DNA from: an uncultured Desulfuromonadales bacterium
GTDB lineage: Bacteria > Desulfobacterota > Desulfuromonadia > Desulfuromonadales > Geopsychrobacteraceae
Assembly: GCA_947259685.1 (NCBI GenBank)
Contig: CAMYNC010000055.1
Coordinates: forward strand, 6,013 to 45,012
Reading direction: 5' to 3'
DNA: 39,000 nucleotides
Part shown: positions 32,763 through 39,000 of the stretch, one piece after another
Position numbering within the stretch: the stretch's first letter is position 1
How the letters are laid out: every line of letters starts with the position of its first letter
Position numbers and translations under genes: made by a program
The notes under the pieces: generated by a model
What the model was told of the DNA's origin: nothing
Database searches by the model: none
The model's input: the letters and a program-made list of their open reading frames with translations, nothing else

Positions 32763-32970
32763 GGCGGGATTCGCCCCGCCAGGCGAGTAACTTTCTCTGA
32801 CCGCCCGAGAGAAAGTCACCAAAGAGATGCGCCCCAGAGTTTGCCCCTAGGGGGGGCCTCACTGCAGAGATTTTTATCCAGCAAGGAGACTAAAACTCGC
32901 TTCGCTCAGACATCCGTCCCTGATCTGCCAGCTGAAAATCTCCTGCGTTCGGCGGCACTCACAGGGGGAG
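32763..32970 (+). repeat. R2 repeat, copy 4
   Basis: GGCGGGATTCGCCCCGCC, hairpin AACTTTCTCT / AGAGAAAGT, AAAACTCGCTTCGCTCAGAC, TCCTGCGTTCGGCGGC and CAGGGGGAG. Together with copy 3 it brackets the second Xre-RES operon as direct repeats. Confidence 0.87.
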
Positions 32971-32989
32971 TTGGACGATCCCAGGCTCA

Positions 32990-34030
32990 TTAAGACGCTT
33001 CGAATTCAAGCTCTGCCAAAACATCCTCAACATGACCGGCTAATACATAACTTGGAGATTCAGCCAATTGTTGAGCCAGTGCCGCGTACACCATGGTGGT
33101 CGAAAGATCTTTATGTCTCGCCAGGACCTGCACCGCCATGGGATTTTTCCCGGCAAGAAGCATATGAGTAATCCCGGTGTGGCGCATGATATGCGCTGTC
33201 ACGTTTGCCCCCTGAGGGAGCCCGGCGGTTTGCGCCCGTTTTTTGACGATCTGATTCACCGAATGGTCTGTCAAACGCTGGAAAAAGTGAGCGCGGTCCA
33301 GGGCTACAAAGATAGGGCAGCGATCGAAGGGCAGCGCGAGTTTTTTTTCAAATGCTTCCGGGCCACCCATCACGTCTAAATAGCGATTGAGCAGCTCAAT
33401 TGCCACTGGCTCAAGCTTCACTTTCTGGCGATGCCCACCTTTGGCCACCGGAATATTCAACCAGTAGTGTTCAGCTTGTTTGCTGATGTCCCCCCAGTTG
33501 GCATTTGCCGCTTCGGATCGCCTCAATAACGCGGTATAGAGCAGAGTAATTAACGCAAGATCCCGGGCCATAATTTCCTGGACATTACGACTACCGGATG
33601 GCCGGTGACAAGCAACAATGAGCTGCTGCATTTCCGTTGGCATCAACCCAAGTTGCGGGGACCATTCAGAAAGCTTTGGTCGTCTTACCAATTTTGGTGA
33701 TGCTGGATTGACCGAAACCAAACCCTTGGCCTGGAGGTAGCCGTAAAAGGAAGATAATGACGCAAGCTTCCGGCAAATGGTAGAAGCCTCCAGATAATTT
33801 TGATCGTCCGGACCTTTTTTCAGCGTCTTATTCCTCCAGACTTGCAGATCACCATCCGTTAAGGAGAGAATCTTCTCAACCGTCGGAACCCCACCAAAAA
33901 AGTCTTCTAAATCTCTCCTGTAAAGTCGTCGGGTACTCTCTGCAAGCTGGCCAGCCAACCAGCCATCGAAGGCAGCATCGACGGTAACCTGTGGAAGAGT
34001 ATTTTTTTGGGGGGTAGGTAGGTTGTTCAT
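32990..34030 (-). CDS. Tyrosine recombinase / phage-type integrase
   Basis: 346 residues. An N-terminal SAM-like core-binding domain (about 18-110, ESTRRLYRRDLEDFFGG) precedes the catalytic domain: Arg170 or Arg171 (ALLRRSE), Lys197 (VAKGGHRQ), His280-x-x-Arg283 (HIMRHTG), His306 (ARHKDLST) and the nucleophile Tyr315 (TTMVYAAL). All catalytic residues are present, so it should be active. There is no arm-binding domain, as in Xer-like or integron-like enzymes. The 34-bp inverted repeat 56 bp upstream is a candidate target site. No excisionase is seen. Confidence 0.92.
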   Translation of the reverse strand: MNNLPTPQKNTLPQVTVDAAFDGWLAGQLAESTRRLYRRDLEDFFGGVPTVEKILSLTDGDLQVWRNKTLKKGPDDQNYLEASTICRKLASLSSFYGYLQAKGLVSVNPASPKLVRRPKLSEWSPQLGLMPTEMQQLIVACHRPSGSRNVQEIMARDLALITLLYTALLRRSEAANANWGDISKQAEHYWLNIPVAKGGHRQKVKLEPVAIELLNRYLDVMGGPEAFEKKLALPFDRCPIFVALDRAHFFQRLTDHSVNQIVKKRAQTAGLPQGANVTAHIMRHTGITHMLLAGKNPMAVQVLARHKDLSTTMVYAALAQQLAESPSYVLAGHVEDVLAELEFEAS

Positions 34031-34085
34031 TGCTCATTTTTCCTAGCGAGGGGAGGTTGCTTTCAAGGGTCTATATAACACATTG

Positions 34086-34119
34086 CTAGGTTACGATAAT
34101 TCTATTTTTCGTAACCTAG
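34086..34119. other. 34-bp inverted repeat, candidate recombinase site
   Basis: CTAGGTTACGA (34086-34096) and TCGTAACCTAG (34109-34119) are perfect 11-bp arms. Extended to 13 bp they carry one mismatch and leave an 8-bp AT-rich spacer, the 13-8-13 layout of loxP-like sites. No T tract follows on either side, so it is not a typical terminator, although it also lies between the radical SAM operon end and the integrase gene. An operator for the integrase gene is the alternative. Confidence 0.6.
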
Positions 34120-34210
34120 GGAATATTCTTGCCCAATGCAGCCACCAATTATGATGTGAAACCCGCTACTTATTCTTGCTTAAAATTGGCCACTTGTTCC
34201 TTAAACAGTT

Positions 34211-35548
34211 TTATTTGGATACATGTTCGCATAGCCGATCTGGCATATAATAGCTTCCGTAGATTTTATGGGCTTGGTAGATACATCGACCACTTTCGTG
34301 GCAACCCTCGAAGCGCACACAGGCAAAGCAATTTGAACCACGGTAAGATTCGCGAGATGGTGTGATGATCGACTCAAACTCAGGATCATGCCAAGCTTCG
34401 GCCACACTGGTATGAGTTAGATCCTTTCCGCAAAGAGAAAGATCGTGGATGCGTTTGTAACAACGGTGCACAACACCGTTGGGAAGAAAAAACATTTTAG
34501 TCATGCCGATGTCGCACTGAAAACCACCACGCGAGATGCTGTCCAGCTCGTCGAATTTTTCGATGTTAAGATCAGGGTGCCTCTCCCGAAGCCGCGCTAT
34601 TTCATCGTCAAGAAAGTATTGGTCCGCCAACGCCATTTGTTGATTGTCAACCGAAGTGATCGGTCTAGAAACTGGTTCAAAGGGCACAACCTGCAGAGAC
34701 ACGGCCCCCGTTTCGGAGGCCAGCTCTGCCACACCTTCAAGAGCATTGGGATTGAGGCGTGACGCAACCGCCTGGATGCTGATGGCTACTCCTACAGCAC
34801 CCAAGTATTGCGCTGAGCTACGCACCTGCTCAGGCCAGGCAGTGGATCCTACTAAACCCTGACTGGCGTTTGGGTCCACCGTATCAATTGAAAACGAAAG
34901 GTGCCGGACACCACCAGCGGATAGCCGTTCTGCCAAACTTGGGCTGATGGGATGTTTCGTGGTCAGCAGTGGATTTATTCCGCTCTCAACAGCATCCCCC
35001 ATCACCTCGGGGAGATCCGGGCGGAGCAAGGGCTCGGCACCACCGATCAGAAGGTTTTGCGCACCATGCTCCGCCGCTTCACTAAAGATCTCGCGAAGCC
35101 TCATTCTAGGGAGTGTTGCATCAGGCGCATGGGAACCACTACGAGGTTGGACGAAACAATAGACGCACCGTCGTGGACAGTAGCTTGTGACCCACCAGTG
35201 GAGCGTTCGCGGGCCCGGCAAAGGTCGCAATCCTTCCTTTTGTTCAGGAGGGTGTACGGCGGCGAGCTTTTCCAAAGGAGGGAGTGTCGTGCATTTAAGT
35301 GGAGTGTCTACAAGCAGTGGCTGAAACCTATTTAGCAGCGCTTTAAGCAACTCTGAACTTCTCTCTCCCAGCATTAAAAGCAGTACCGCCTCGATGTCAT
35401 CAAGCCTACGCTTTCCATTCATTATTCCAAGCGCTACAGCTTCGGGAGCTGAAAGGGCTGCCGTCTTTTGGCCGTCAGAAAGCCGCTCGACATACGCGCG
35501 GTTATTACGTATCACCAGTCGCCACAGAGAGCCAAGAGCAGGTTTCAA
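34211..35548 (-). CDS. Radical SAM/SPASM protein, second enzyme of the peptide operon
   Basis: 445 residues from a TTG at 35548 that overlaps the upstream stop as TTGA, with GGAG at proper spacing; another TTG at 35569 adds 7 residues. Numbering below uses that longer form. The N-terminus (about 10-90) resembles a PqqD-like peptide-recognition fold. The radical SAM motif is SYCPRRCVYCF (Cys131, 135, 138), with LLIGGAEPLLRPDLP as the GGE-type motif. C-terminal cysteines (352, 370, 414, 417, 423, 429, 447) form a SPASM auxiliary cluster region. It shares LTTK and PLLR-DLP motifs with the adjacent paralogue. Likely modifies a ribosomal peptide. Confidence 0.88.
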   Translation of the reverse strand: MKPALGSLWRLVIRNNRAYVERLSDGQKTAALSAPEAVALGIMNGKRRLDDIEAVLLLMLGERSSELLKALLNRFQPLLVDTPLKCTTLPPLEKLAAVHPPEQKEGLRPLPGPRTLHWWVTSYCPRRCVYCFVQPRSGSHAPDATLPRMRLREIFSEAAEHGAQNLLIGGAEPLLRPDLPEVMGDAVESGINPLLTTKHPISPSLAERLSAGGVRHLSFSIDTVDPNASQGLVGSTAWPEQVRSSAQYLGAVGVAISIQAVASRLNPNALEGVAELASETGAVSLQVVPFEPVSRPITSVDNQQMALADQYFLDDEIARLRERHPDLNIEKFDELDSISRGGFQCDIGMTKMFFLPNGVVHRCYKRIHDLSLCGKDLTHTSVAEAWHDPEFESIITPSRESYRGSNCFACVRFEGCHESGRCIYQAHKIYGSYYMPDRLCEHVSK

Positions 35549-36915
35549 AAGGAGGTCTCCAGCTGACAAAACTCGTCGGGCGCATACAGCATTTCATGCC
35601 GGCTTAGGGCGGTGCAATAGCAGCGACCACGGCTATTGCAGGTATAAAACCTGCTACAATCCGTGCACGCTGATCCCGCGTATCGCTCCTTTATCGGCTG
35701 GTTAAGGGCGGCCAGAGGCTGGCCATTCCACACATCGAGGATGGTTTGGTCACGTAGCGAGCCTACAACTAACTCTTCTTTATCGGGCAAATACCTGCAG
35801 CGCGTAACCCCTCCACAGGGGAGAACGTGCAATTCTCGTAAGCCCACGTCGCATACGGCTACAGTAGAACAAGTTTCACCGCTCTTTGGAATGGTGGCCA
35901 AACCAGCCTTTATATCAATGCGGTCGCCATAGCGATCTTGCAAAACGGGAATTCGAGTCTTGAGACCAAAGTCTCCTGCAGCCAAGCTTTGCGCTGTTAG
36001 CGTTGGTGAAGTGGGCAAGCAATATGGGCTCAGGGTCAAATGCGGTGCACCAAGCTCGATGAGCAGTTCAACAAGATTCTCAAGCCCATCAGCGTTCTTT
36101 TTAGTGATTACGGCGTTAACTGCTAGGTCGATGCCAACATCGAGAAAGGATTGGATCGCCTGCCGAGCCTCCGCCAAAAAGTTGTGTGCCCCCGCCAGTG
36201 CGGCCGCCCTGTCCTCGCGCGCGTCATCGAGCGAAAATTTGACGGAGGTGAGCCCAGCTTCAGCAAGTTGCTTTGCCATAAGCGAATCAACTGAATATTT
36301 TGTGGTCAAATGGGTCCGTACACGATGAGCTGTGGCAGCTGCGATAATTTGAGGCAGATCCCTTCGCAGCAACGGCTCACCACCGGTCAAGTAAAGGTCC
36401 GATGCCCCAATGCTACCCATCTCCTTGACCATGCCGATTGCGGCTTGGAACGGTAAAGTCGCATCCGTGGGAGAATCTTCACGATCGGCGGCATGGTCGA
36501 AGACACTGTAATAGCAATATGGGCAACGGCGGTTGCATCCTATCGTAACTACCCATATCACTGCAGACGGCGCTGGCTCGCGCCTGGTCTGCAGTGCGGT
36601 GATAGTTTGGTTGGCGTCAACCTGCTCTAGCCATGAAAGGTTGGCCGCGCGCGGAGTATCGCCACCAAGATAACAATAAAATCGATCAACGACGTGTTCG
36701 ACCCAATAATCGCCATCTCTCGAAGGGAGGCAGGAAGCAAGACTTTCCGCAGCAGTGCCAGTATTGCCAGTAGCGCCGAGAAATGTTAGAGCTAAGGCCT
36801 CAGAAACATTAAGAGCCCTCATTACGCCGGAGCCTTCCCTGCAAATAACCGGAACACCACCATCATTTCTTATAGTGACATCCGAGCGCAGGTAATAGTT
36901 TCTCGAGCCTTTCAC
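35545..36915 (-). CDS. Radical SAM/SPASM protein, first enzyme of the peptide operon
   Basis: 456 residues from a GTG one base after the stop of the 67-residue peptide gene, with no strong ribosome binding site, so translation is coupled. Residues about 8-85 (LRSDVTIRNDGGVPVICREG, ALNVSEALALTFLG) look PqqD-like. The radical SAM core has TIGCNRRCPYCYYS (Cys127, 131, 134) and YLTGGEPLLRRDLP. The SPASM part has cysteines 349, 355, 367, 373, 417, 420, 426, 432, 434 and 450, enough for two auxiliary 4Fe-4S clusters. Family members form thioether, C-C or related crosslinks in peptides. No protease or exporter gene is adjacent. Confidence 0.9.
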   Translation of the reverse strand: MKGSRNYYLRSDVTIRNDGGVPVICREGSGVMRALNVSEALALTFLGATGNTGTAAESLASCLPSRDGDYWVEHVVDRFYCYLGGDTPRAANLSWLEQVDANQTITALQTRREPAPSAVIWVVTIGCNRRCPYCYYSVFDHAADREDSPTDATLPFQAAIGMVKEMGSIGASDLYLTGGEPLLRRDLPQIIAAATAHRVRTHLTTKYSVDSLMAKQLAEAGLTSVKFSLDDAREDRAAALAGAHNFLAEARQAIQSFLDVGIDLAVNAVITKKNADGLENLVELLIELGAPHLTLSPYCLPTSPTLTAQSLAAGDFGLKTRIPVLQDRYGDRIDIKAGLATIPKSGETCSTVAVCDVGLRELHVLPCGGVTRCRYLPDKEELVVGSLRDQTILDVWNGQPLAALNQPIKERYAGSACTDCSRFYTCNSRGRCYCTALSRHEMLYAPDEFCQLETSF

Positions 36916-36916
36916 A

Positions 36917-37120
36917 CTATTTCTTGATTTTCGGTGGGTTCACAACCTCGTCGAGATCAACCTTCACTATCGCCACGGTTCCTGCTCGACAACACATGGC
37001 CGGAACGTCAAGGTGCCCGAGAACCTCAACCGGTTGTTGCTTGAGGAGCTTTCGAGCTTCATGGACCACACGTTCTCCGATCTCGGCACGTTCATAGATT
37101 GTCTGATCCCTTTTTTTCAT
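36917..37120 (-). CDS. 67-residue peptide, candidate substrate or partner of the radical SAM enzymes
   Basis: AAGGAGATAAGCG before the ATG is a strong ribosome binding site. The N-terminal 35 residues are charged and helical (YERAEIGERVVHEARKLL). The C-terminal part is different: LDVPAMCCRAGTVAIVKVDL, then DEVVNPPKIKK, with adjacent Cys43-Cys44 and a beta-prone hydrophobic run. A helical leader followed by a short Cys-containing core is what a radical SAM RiPP precursor looks like, but it may instead be a small accessory protein. Its stop is one base from the start of the first enzyme. A micro-ORF ends 33 nt upstream. Confidence 0.7.
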   Translation of the reverse strand: MKKRDQTIYERAEIGERVVHEARKLLKQQPVEVLGHLDVPAMCCRAGTVAIVKVDLDEVVNPPKIKK

Positions 37121-37153
37121 CGCTTATCTCCTTGAATATAATGTTGCATGTGA

Positions 37154-37237
37154 TTAGCTCGCCACGCCTATGAACAGAGGGCGATAAAAAAAACCGAGAC
37201 CACCGAAAGGATCATTCTCCTTCGGCAGCTTGGCCAT
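37154..37237 (-). CDS. Micro-ORF A: GGLGFF-motif peptide or structured leader of the radical SAM operon
   Basis: 27 codons: MAKLPKENDPFGGLGFF followed by YRPLFIGVAS. Only a weak GGA site precedes the ATG. The core LxKxxDPxGGLGFF matches micro-ORF B upstream of the TIR gene. An overlapping 16-codon frame from 37262 has the better site (AGGGGG) in another frame, as in leader-peptide arrangements. The same DNA forms a hairpin (CCGAAGGA / TCCTTTCGG) followed 9 nt later by eight T residues. It may thus be a very short precursor peptide, an attenuator, or both. It ends 33 nt before the 67-residue peptide gene and must share its transcript. Confidence 0.45.
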   Translation of the reverse strand: MAKLPKENDPFGGLGFFYRPLFIGVAS

Positions 37238-37332
37238 TTTTGTTCCAAAGGCAAGTCGTCATCTGTTTCCCCCTAACAGAAGGATTAGCTTAGTCGAGAT
37301 TGTCGATAATTTTCTTGCGTGTTCACCTACTT

Positions 37333-37358
37333 CTATCAGAACTTAATGAGATTGCAAG
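37333..37358 (-). promoter_or_regulatory. Shared 26-nt box, copy A, upstream of the radical SAM operon
   Basis: Reads CTTGCAATCTCATTAAGTTC then TGATAG on the minus strand. It matches copy B in 24 of 26 positions. Further shared sequence, AATCTCGACTAAGC then AATCCTTCTG and a G run, lies between the box and micro-ORF A. It likely contains or adjoins the operon promoter. Confidence 0.6.
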
Positions 37359-37556
37359 CGCCCTGCGTCCTGCTTAAAAGCCCAATGACCGGGTAGCTGC
37401 AATAATATTTACAGTGCCAACTTTTGATATAGGCCTCACTGAAATGGTATTTGTGGATGGGCAGCATGATGTCGAGAACTTTTCTGTGAGCCTGCTTTGA
37501 TGCTCTTTAAATCCTTAGGCTAAGCAGGATCGTATTTCAGAACAACTTTCAGTAAA

Positions 37557-37583
37557 AGCCCAACCGAAACTTCTGATTGGGCT
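37557..37583 (-). terminator. Terminator after the DUF4389 gene
   Basis: On the minus strand AGCCCAA ... TTGGGCT is followed by TTT. It is about 62 nt after the stop at 37645. Confidence 0.75.
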
Positions 37584-37644
37584 CTCTGATGTGCTGGAAA
37601 TGGTGACTTAAAAGAAAGGTTTTTCTACGAACTTAATACATCCT

Positions 37645-38016
37645 TTAGTCAGGCATGAATGGATCTTCTGAAGGATCTAATTCAGTAGGCAAATCGGCGA
37701 AAGGGAAAGGACGCTGACTTCCGTTCAGAGTGACATATCGCAATATTTGATATCCATAGGCGGCAATTTGGTTAGAAAAAATCCCTACTGATTCATTGGG
37801 TTTTCGAGTGCCAAACAGATAAATAAACTGAAAGATAACCACGACTTTCACAATGAACAACACGATCCCAAGGATGACAAGAAACAAAATGGTATAAAGC
37901 AGCCGAATAGCGATCTGCTTTCCAGATACAATTGGTTTTCGCCCCTTTTCTGTTTGTTCCTGAGAGCCTTTGGCCGTTGGTTGCATCTTTTCACTGTTCT
38001 TTGATTCAGCTGGCAT
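37645..38016 (-). CDS. DUF4389 family membrane protein
   Basis: 123 residues. A polar N-terminus (about 1-35) precedes hydrophobic helices: IRLLYTILFLVILGIVLFIV and VVVIFQFIYLFGTRKP. It then has FSNQIAAYGYQILRYVTLNG and PFPFADLP, the DUF4389 pattern. This family is of unknown function, in the inner membrane. AAAGGAGATAGCA precedes the ATG. It follows the Acg-like gene by 33 bp on the same strand, so the two form an operon. Confidence 0.85.
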   Translation of the reverse strand: MPAESKNSEKMQPTAKGSQEQTEKGRKPIVSGKQIAIRLLYTILFLVILGIVLFIVKVVVIFQFIYLFGTRKPNESVGIFSNQIAAYGYQILRYVTLNGSQRPFPFADLPTELDPSEDPFMPD

Positions 38017-38049
38017 TGCTATCTCCTTTAGGGTGAAAATAAGATGGCC

Positions 38050-39000
38050 TCATACCAGGCAATCTGAAGCTGGACGTCGGGGGCTTGGTGGAGTCTGATC
38101 TTCATTGTATCCCAGGCGAAAAGCGAAGGTCGGCTGCCATCCGGATTCACCCACTAAAGCAGTCAAGCGTTGATCAGCGATTGGGTTTTGGCCTAACTGC
38201 CGTTGCCGATCGGCCCACTCAATTGGTTGATTCATAGGATGCATGGATAAGTTCTTGATTGTCGCAAACAAGTGCATGCGTTGCCAAGCGCGACCAGCCT
38301 TCAAATTATCGATGCGACCGTAGCGGTCACGCACAGAGAGGAGAGCCGTTGCCGGTGCGGTGGCTAGATGGCTGTCACGGGTGGCGGCCAACCACATCCG
38401 ATGTCCAGCTTCCGCACTCGGGTCTGGAAAGATCTTCGCGGCAATTGTCATCATGGGAGATAAGCCTGCAGTATCTAGGTTCGGACCATCCCGATAAGCC
38501 TGAACTGCGGCGTCGGTCGTACGAAACCAACCATGACTCGCCATAACCATTTCGTGATCAGCAACAATTGCAGTCGTTGCATCCATCATCAACGCATCAA
38601 AACTCAAACATGTCTTTTTGTTGTCAAAAAAATCTAAACGCAACCCTTCTGCCGAGGCAATGTCCGTCAACGCCTGAACCAGATGTCGGGGAATCGCTTT
38701 CGAGCGCTGATAGGGGAACCGGTTGGTATGTCGTAATCGAATCGCATCGAACAGTTCACTGGTTCGCTTTTCTCCTGGGGACAGATGGACAGTTGCGATC
38801 AGATCGAATCCAGATGTTTCCGGTTTATCAGGAAAGCGCCCGGACTGAGCCTCAACAAATGCGTTCATCCCATGAACTGGTGCTGACACGACAATATTTT
38901 CGATAGCACAACCAAGACCAATTTGCATTTCTCGACGATAGGGGTCGAATGCTCCCAGATGTCGACTACGGTCAGCAAAGACATCTATCCGGTCTGATTT
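38050..39000 (-). CDS. Acg-family nitroreductase-like protein, 5' end outside window
   Basis: The frame is open to the right edge, so the start lies beyond it; an internal ATG at 38928 is not the likely start. The visible part begins SDRIDVFADRSRHLGAFDPY and continues with GCAIENIVVSAP, LRHTNRFPYQRSKAIP, SHGWFRTTD and a C-terminal VGESGWQPTFAFRLGY. This order is typical of Acg proteins, which keep the FMN-nitroreductase fold with a lid that often closes the active site. A role in flavin storage or stress response is suggested for the family. It precedes DUF4389 in one operon. Confidence 0.8.
   Translation of the reverse strand, partial: KSDRIDVFADRSRHLGAFDPYRREMQIGLGCAIENIVVSAPVHGMNAFVEAQSGRFPDKPETSGFDLIATVHLSPGEKRTSELFDAIRLRHTNRFPYQRSKAIPRHLVQALTDIASAEGLRLDFFDNKKTCLSFDALMMDATTAIVADHEMVMASHGWFRTTDAAVQAYRDGPNLDTAGLSPMMTIAAKIFPDPSAEAGHRMWLAATRDSHLATAPATALLSVRDRYGRIDNLKAGRAWQRMHLFATIKNLSMHPMNQPIEWADRQRQLGQNPIADQRLTALVGESGWQPTFAFRLGYNEDQTPPSPRRPASDCLV

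Noticed and set aside
34086..34119. Reading the 34-bp inverted repeat as the terminator of the radical SAM operon
   Set aside because: No T tract follows the hairpin on the minus strand, and the 12-nt gap between arms makes a weak terminator loop.
37320..37380. A sigma54 promoter at the shared 26-nt box (TTGCA resembles a -12 element)
   Set aside because: The GG of the -24 element is absent or wrongly spaced in all three copies.
1..39000. tRNA, rRNA, CRISPR array or prophage structural genes
   Set aside because: No tRNA T-loop context, no rRNA, no regularly spaced repeats and no phage head or tail genes were found on either strand by eye.

Overview
The window looks like accessory chromosome from a Gram-negative, probably Desulfuromonadales-like (Geobacter/Desulfuromonas/Pelobacter-type) bacterium. 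This rests on recognised small-protein families (a protein ending in a GEERR tail, a MerR regulator with an unusual C-terminal domain, DUF211 with a VIT-like protein, DUF4389), lipoprotein and secreted-nuclease genes, and standard AGGAGG ribosome binding sites; it is an inference, not a placement. Base composition is patchy: the ATP-grasp/CocE pair (3.4-6.7 kb) is clearly GC-rich, while the THEP1-type NTPase (28.2-28.7 kb) is AT-rich. This suggests several separate acquisitions.

Left part (1-10 kb): an AbiE-type toxin-antitoxin operon whose toxin gene carries a one-base frameshift and a C-terminal WYL-like domain; a cupin gene divergent from an ATP-grasp/CocE-hydrolase pair; a DUF211/VIT-like membrane protein operon; a small GEERR-tailed protein; a tandem universal stress protein; and the 3' stump of a GGDEF gene cut off by a dispersed repeat. 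Middle (10-21.6 kb): a secreted peptide, a MerR regulator, a complete IS3-family element (10954-12380), a membrane protein and a free-standing copy of the MerR C-terminal domain; then a TIR-domain protein, BrnTA, a coiled-coil membrane-anchored protein, a ribbon-helix-helix/coiled-coil pair, small hypotheticals and a first Xre-RES toxin-antitoxin operon with a perfect operator palindrome. Next (21.8-31.2 kb): a lipoprotein, a serine hydrolase, a very large secreted multidomain nuclease, a THEP1-like NTPase and a GH13 glucan enzyme. Right part (31.5-39 kb): a second Xre-RES operon framed by direct copies of a 210-bp repeat, a tyrosine recombinase beside a 34-bp loxP-like inverted repeat, then an operon of a micro-ORF, a 67-residue peptide and two radical SAM/SPASM enzymes, followed by DUF4389 and Acg-family genes.

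Three repeat types tie the window together. R1 (about 250 bp, ending in a GCCCC/GGGGC hairpin) lies just 3' of several minus-strand genes. R2 (about 210 bp, with a strong hairpin) occurs four times in one orientation. The third is a 26-nt promoter-like box found three times, always upstream of minus-strand genes; at two sites it is followed about 166-168 nt later by a conserved segment that can encode GGLGFF. One of those sites leads the radical SAM operon and the other leads the TIR gene. This shared leader, together with the two radical SAM/SPASM enzymes and their candidate peptide substrates, is the best candidate for an undescribed system here.
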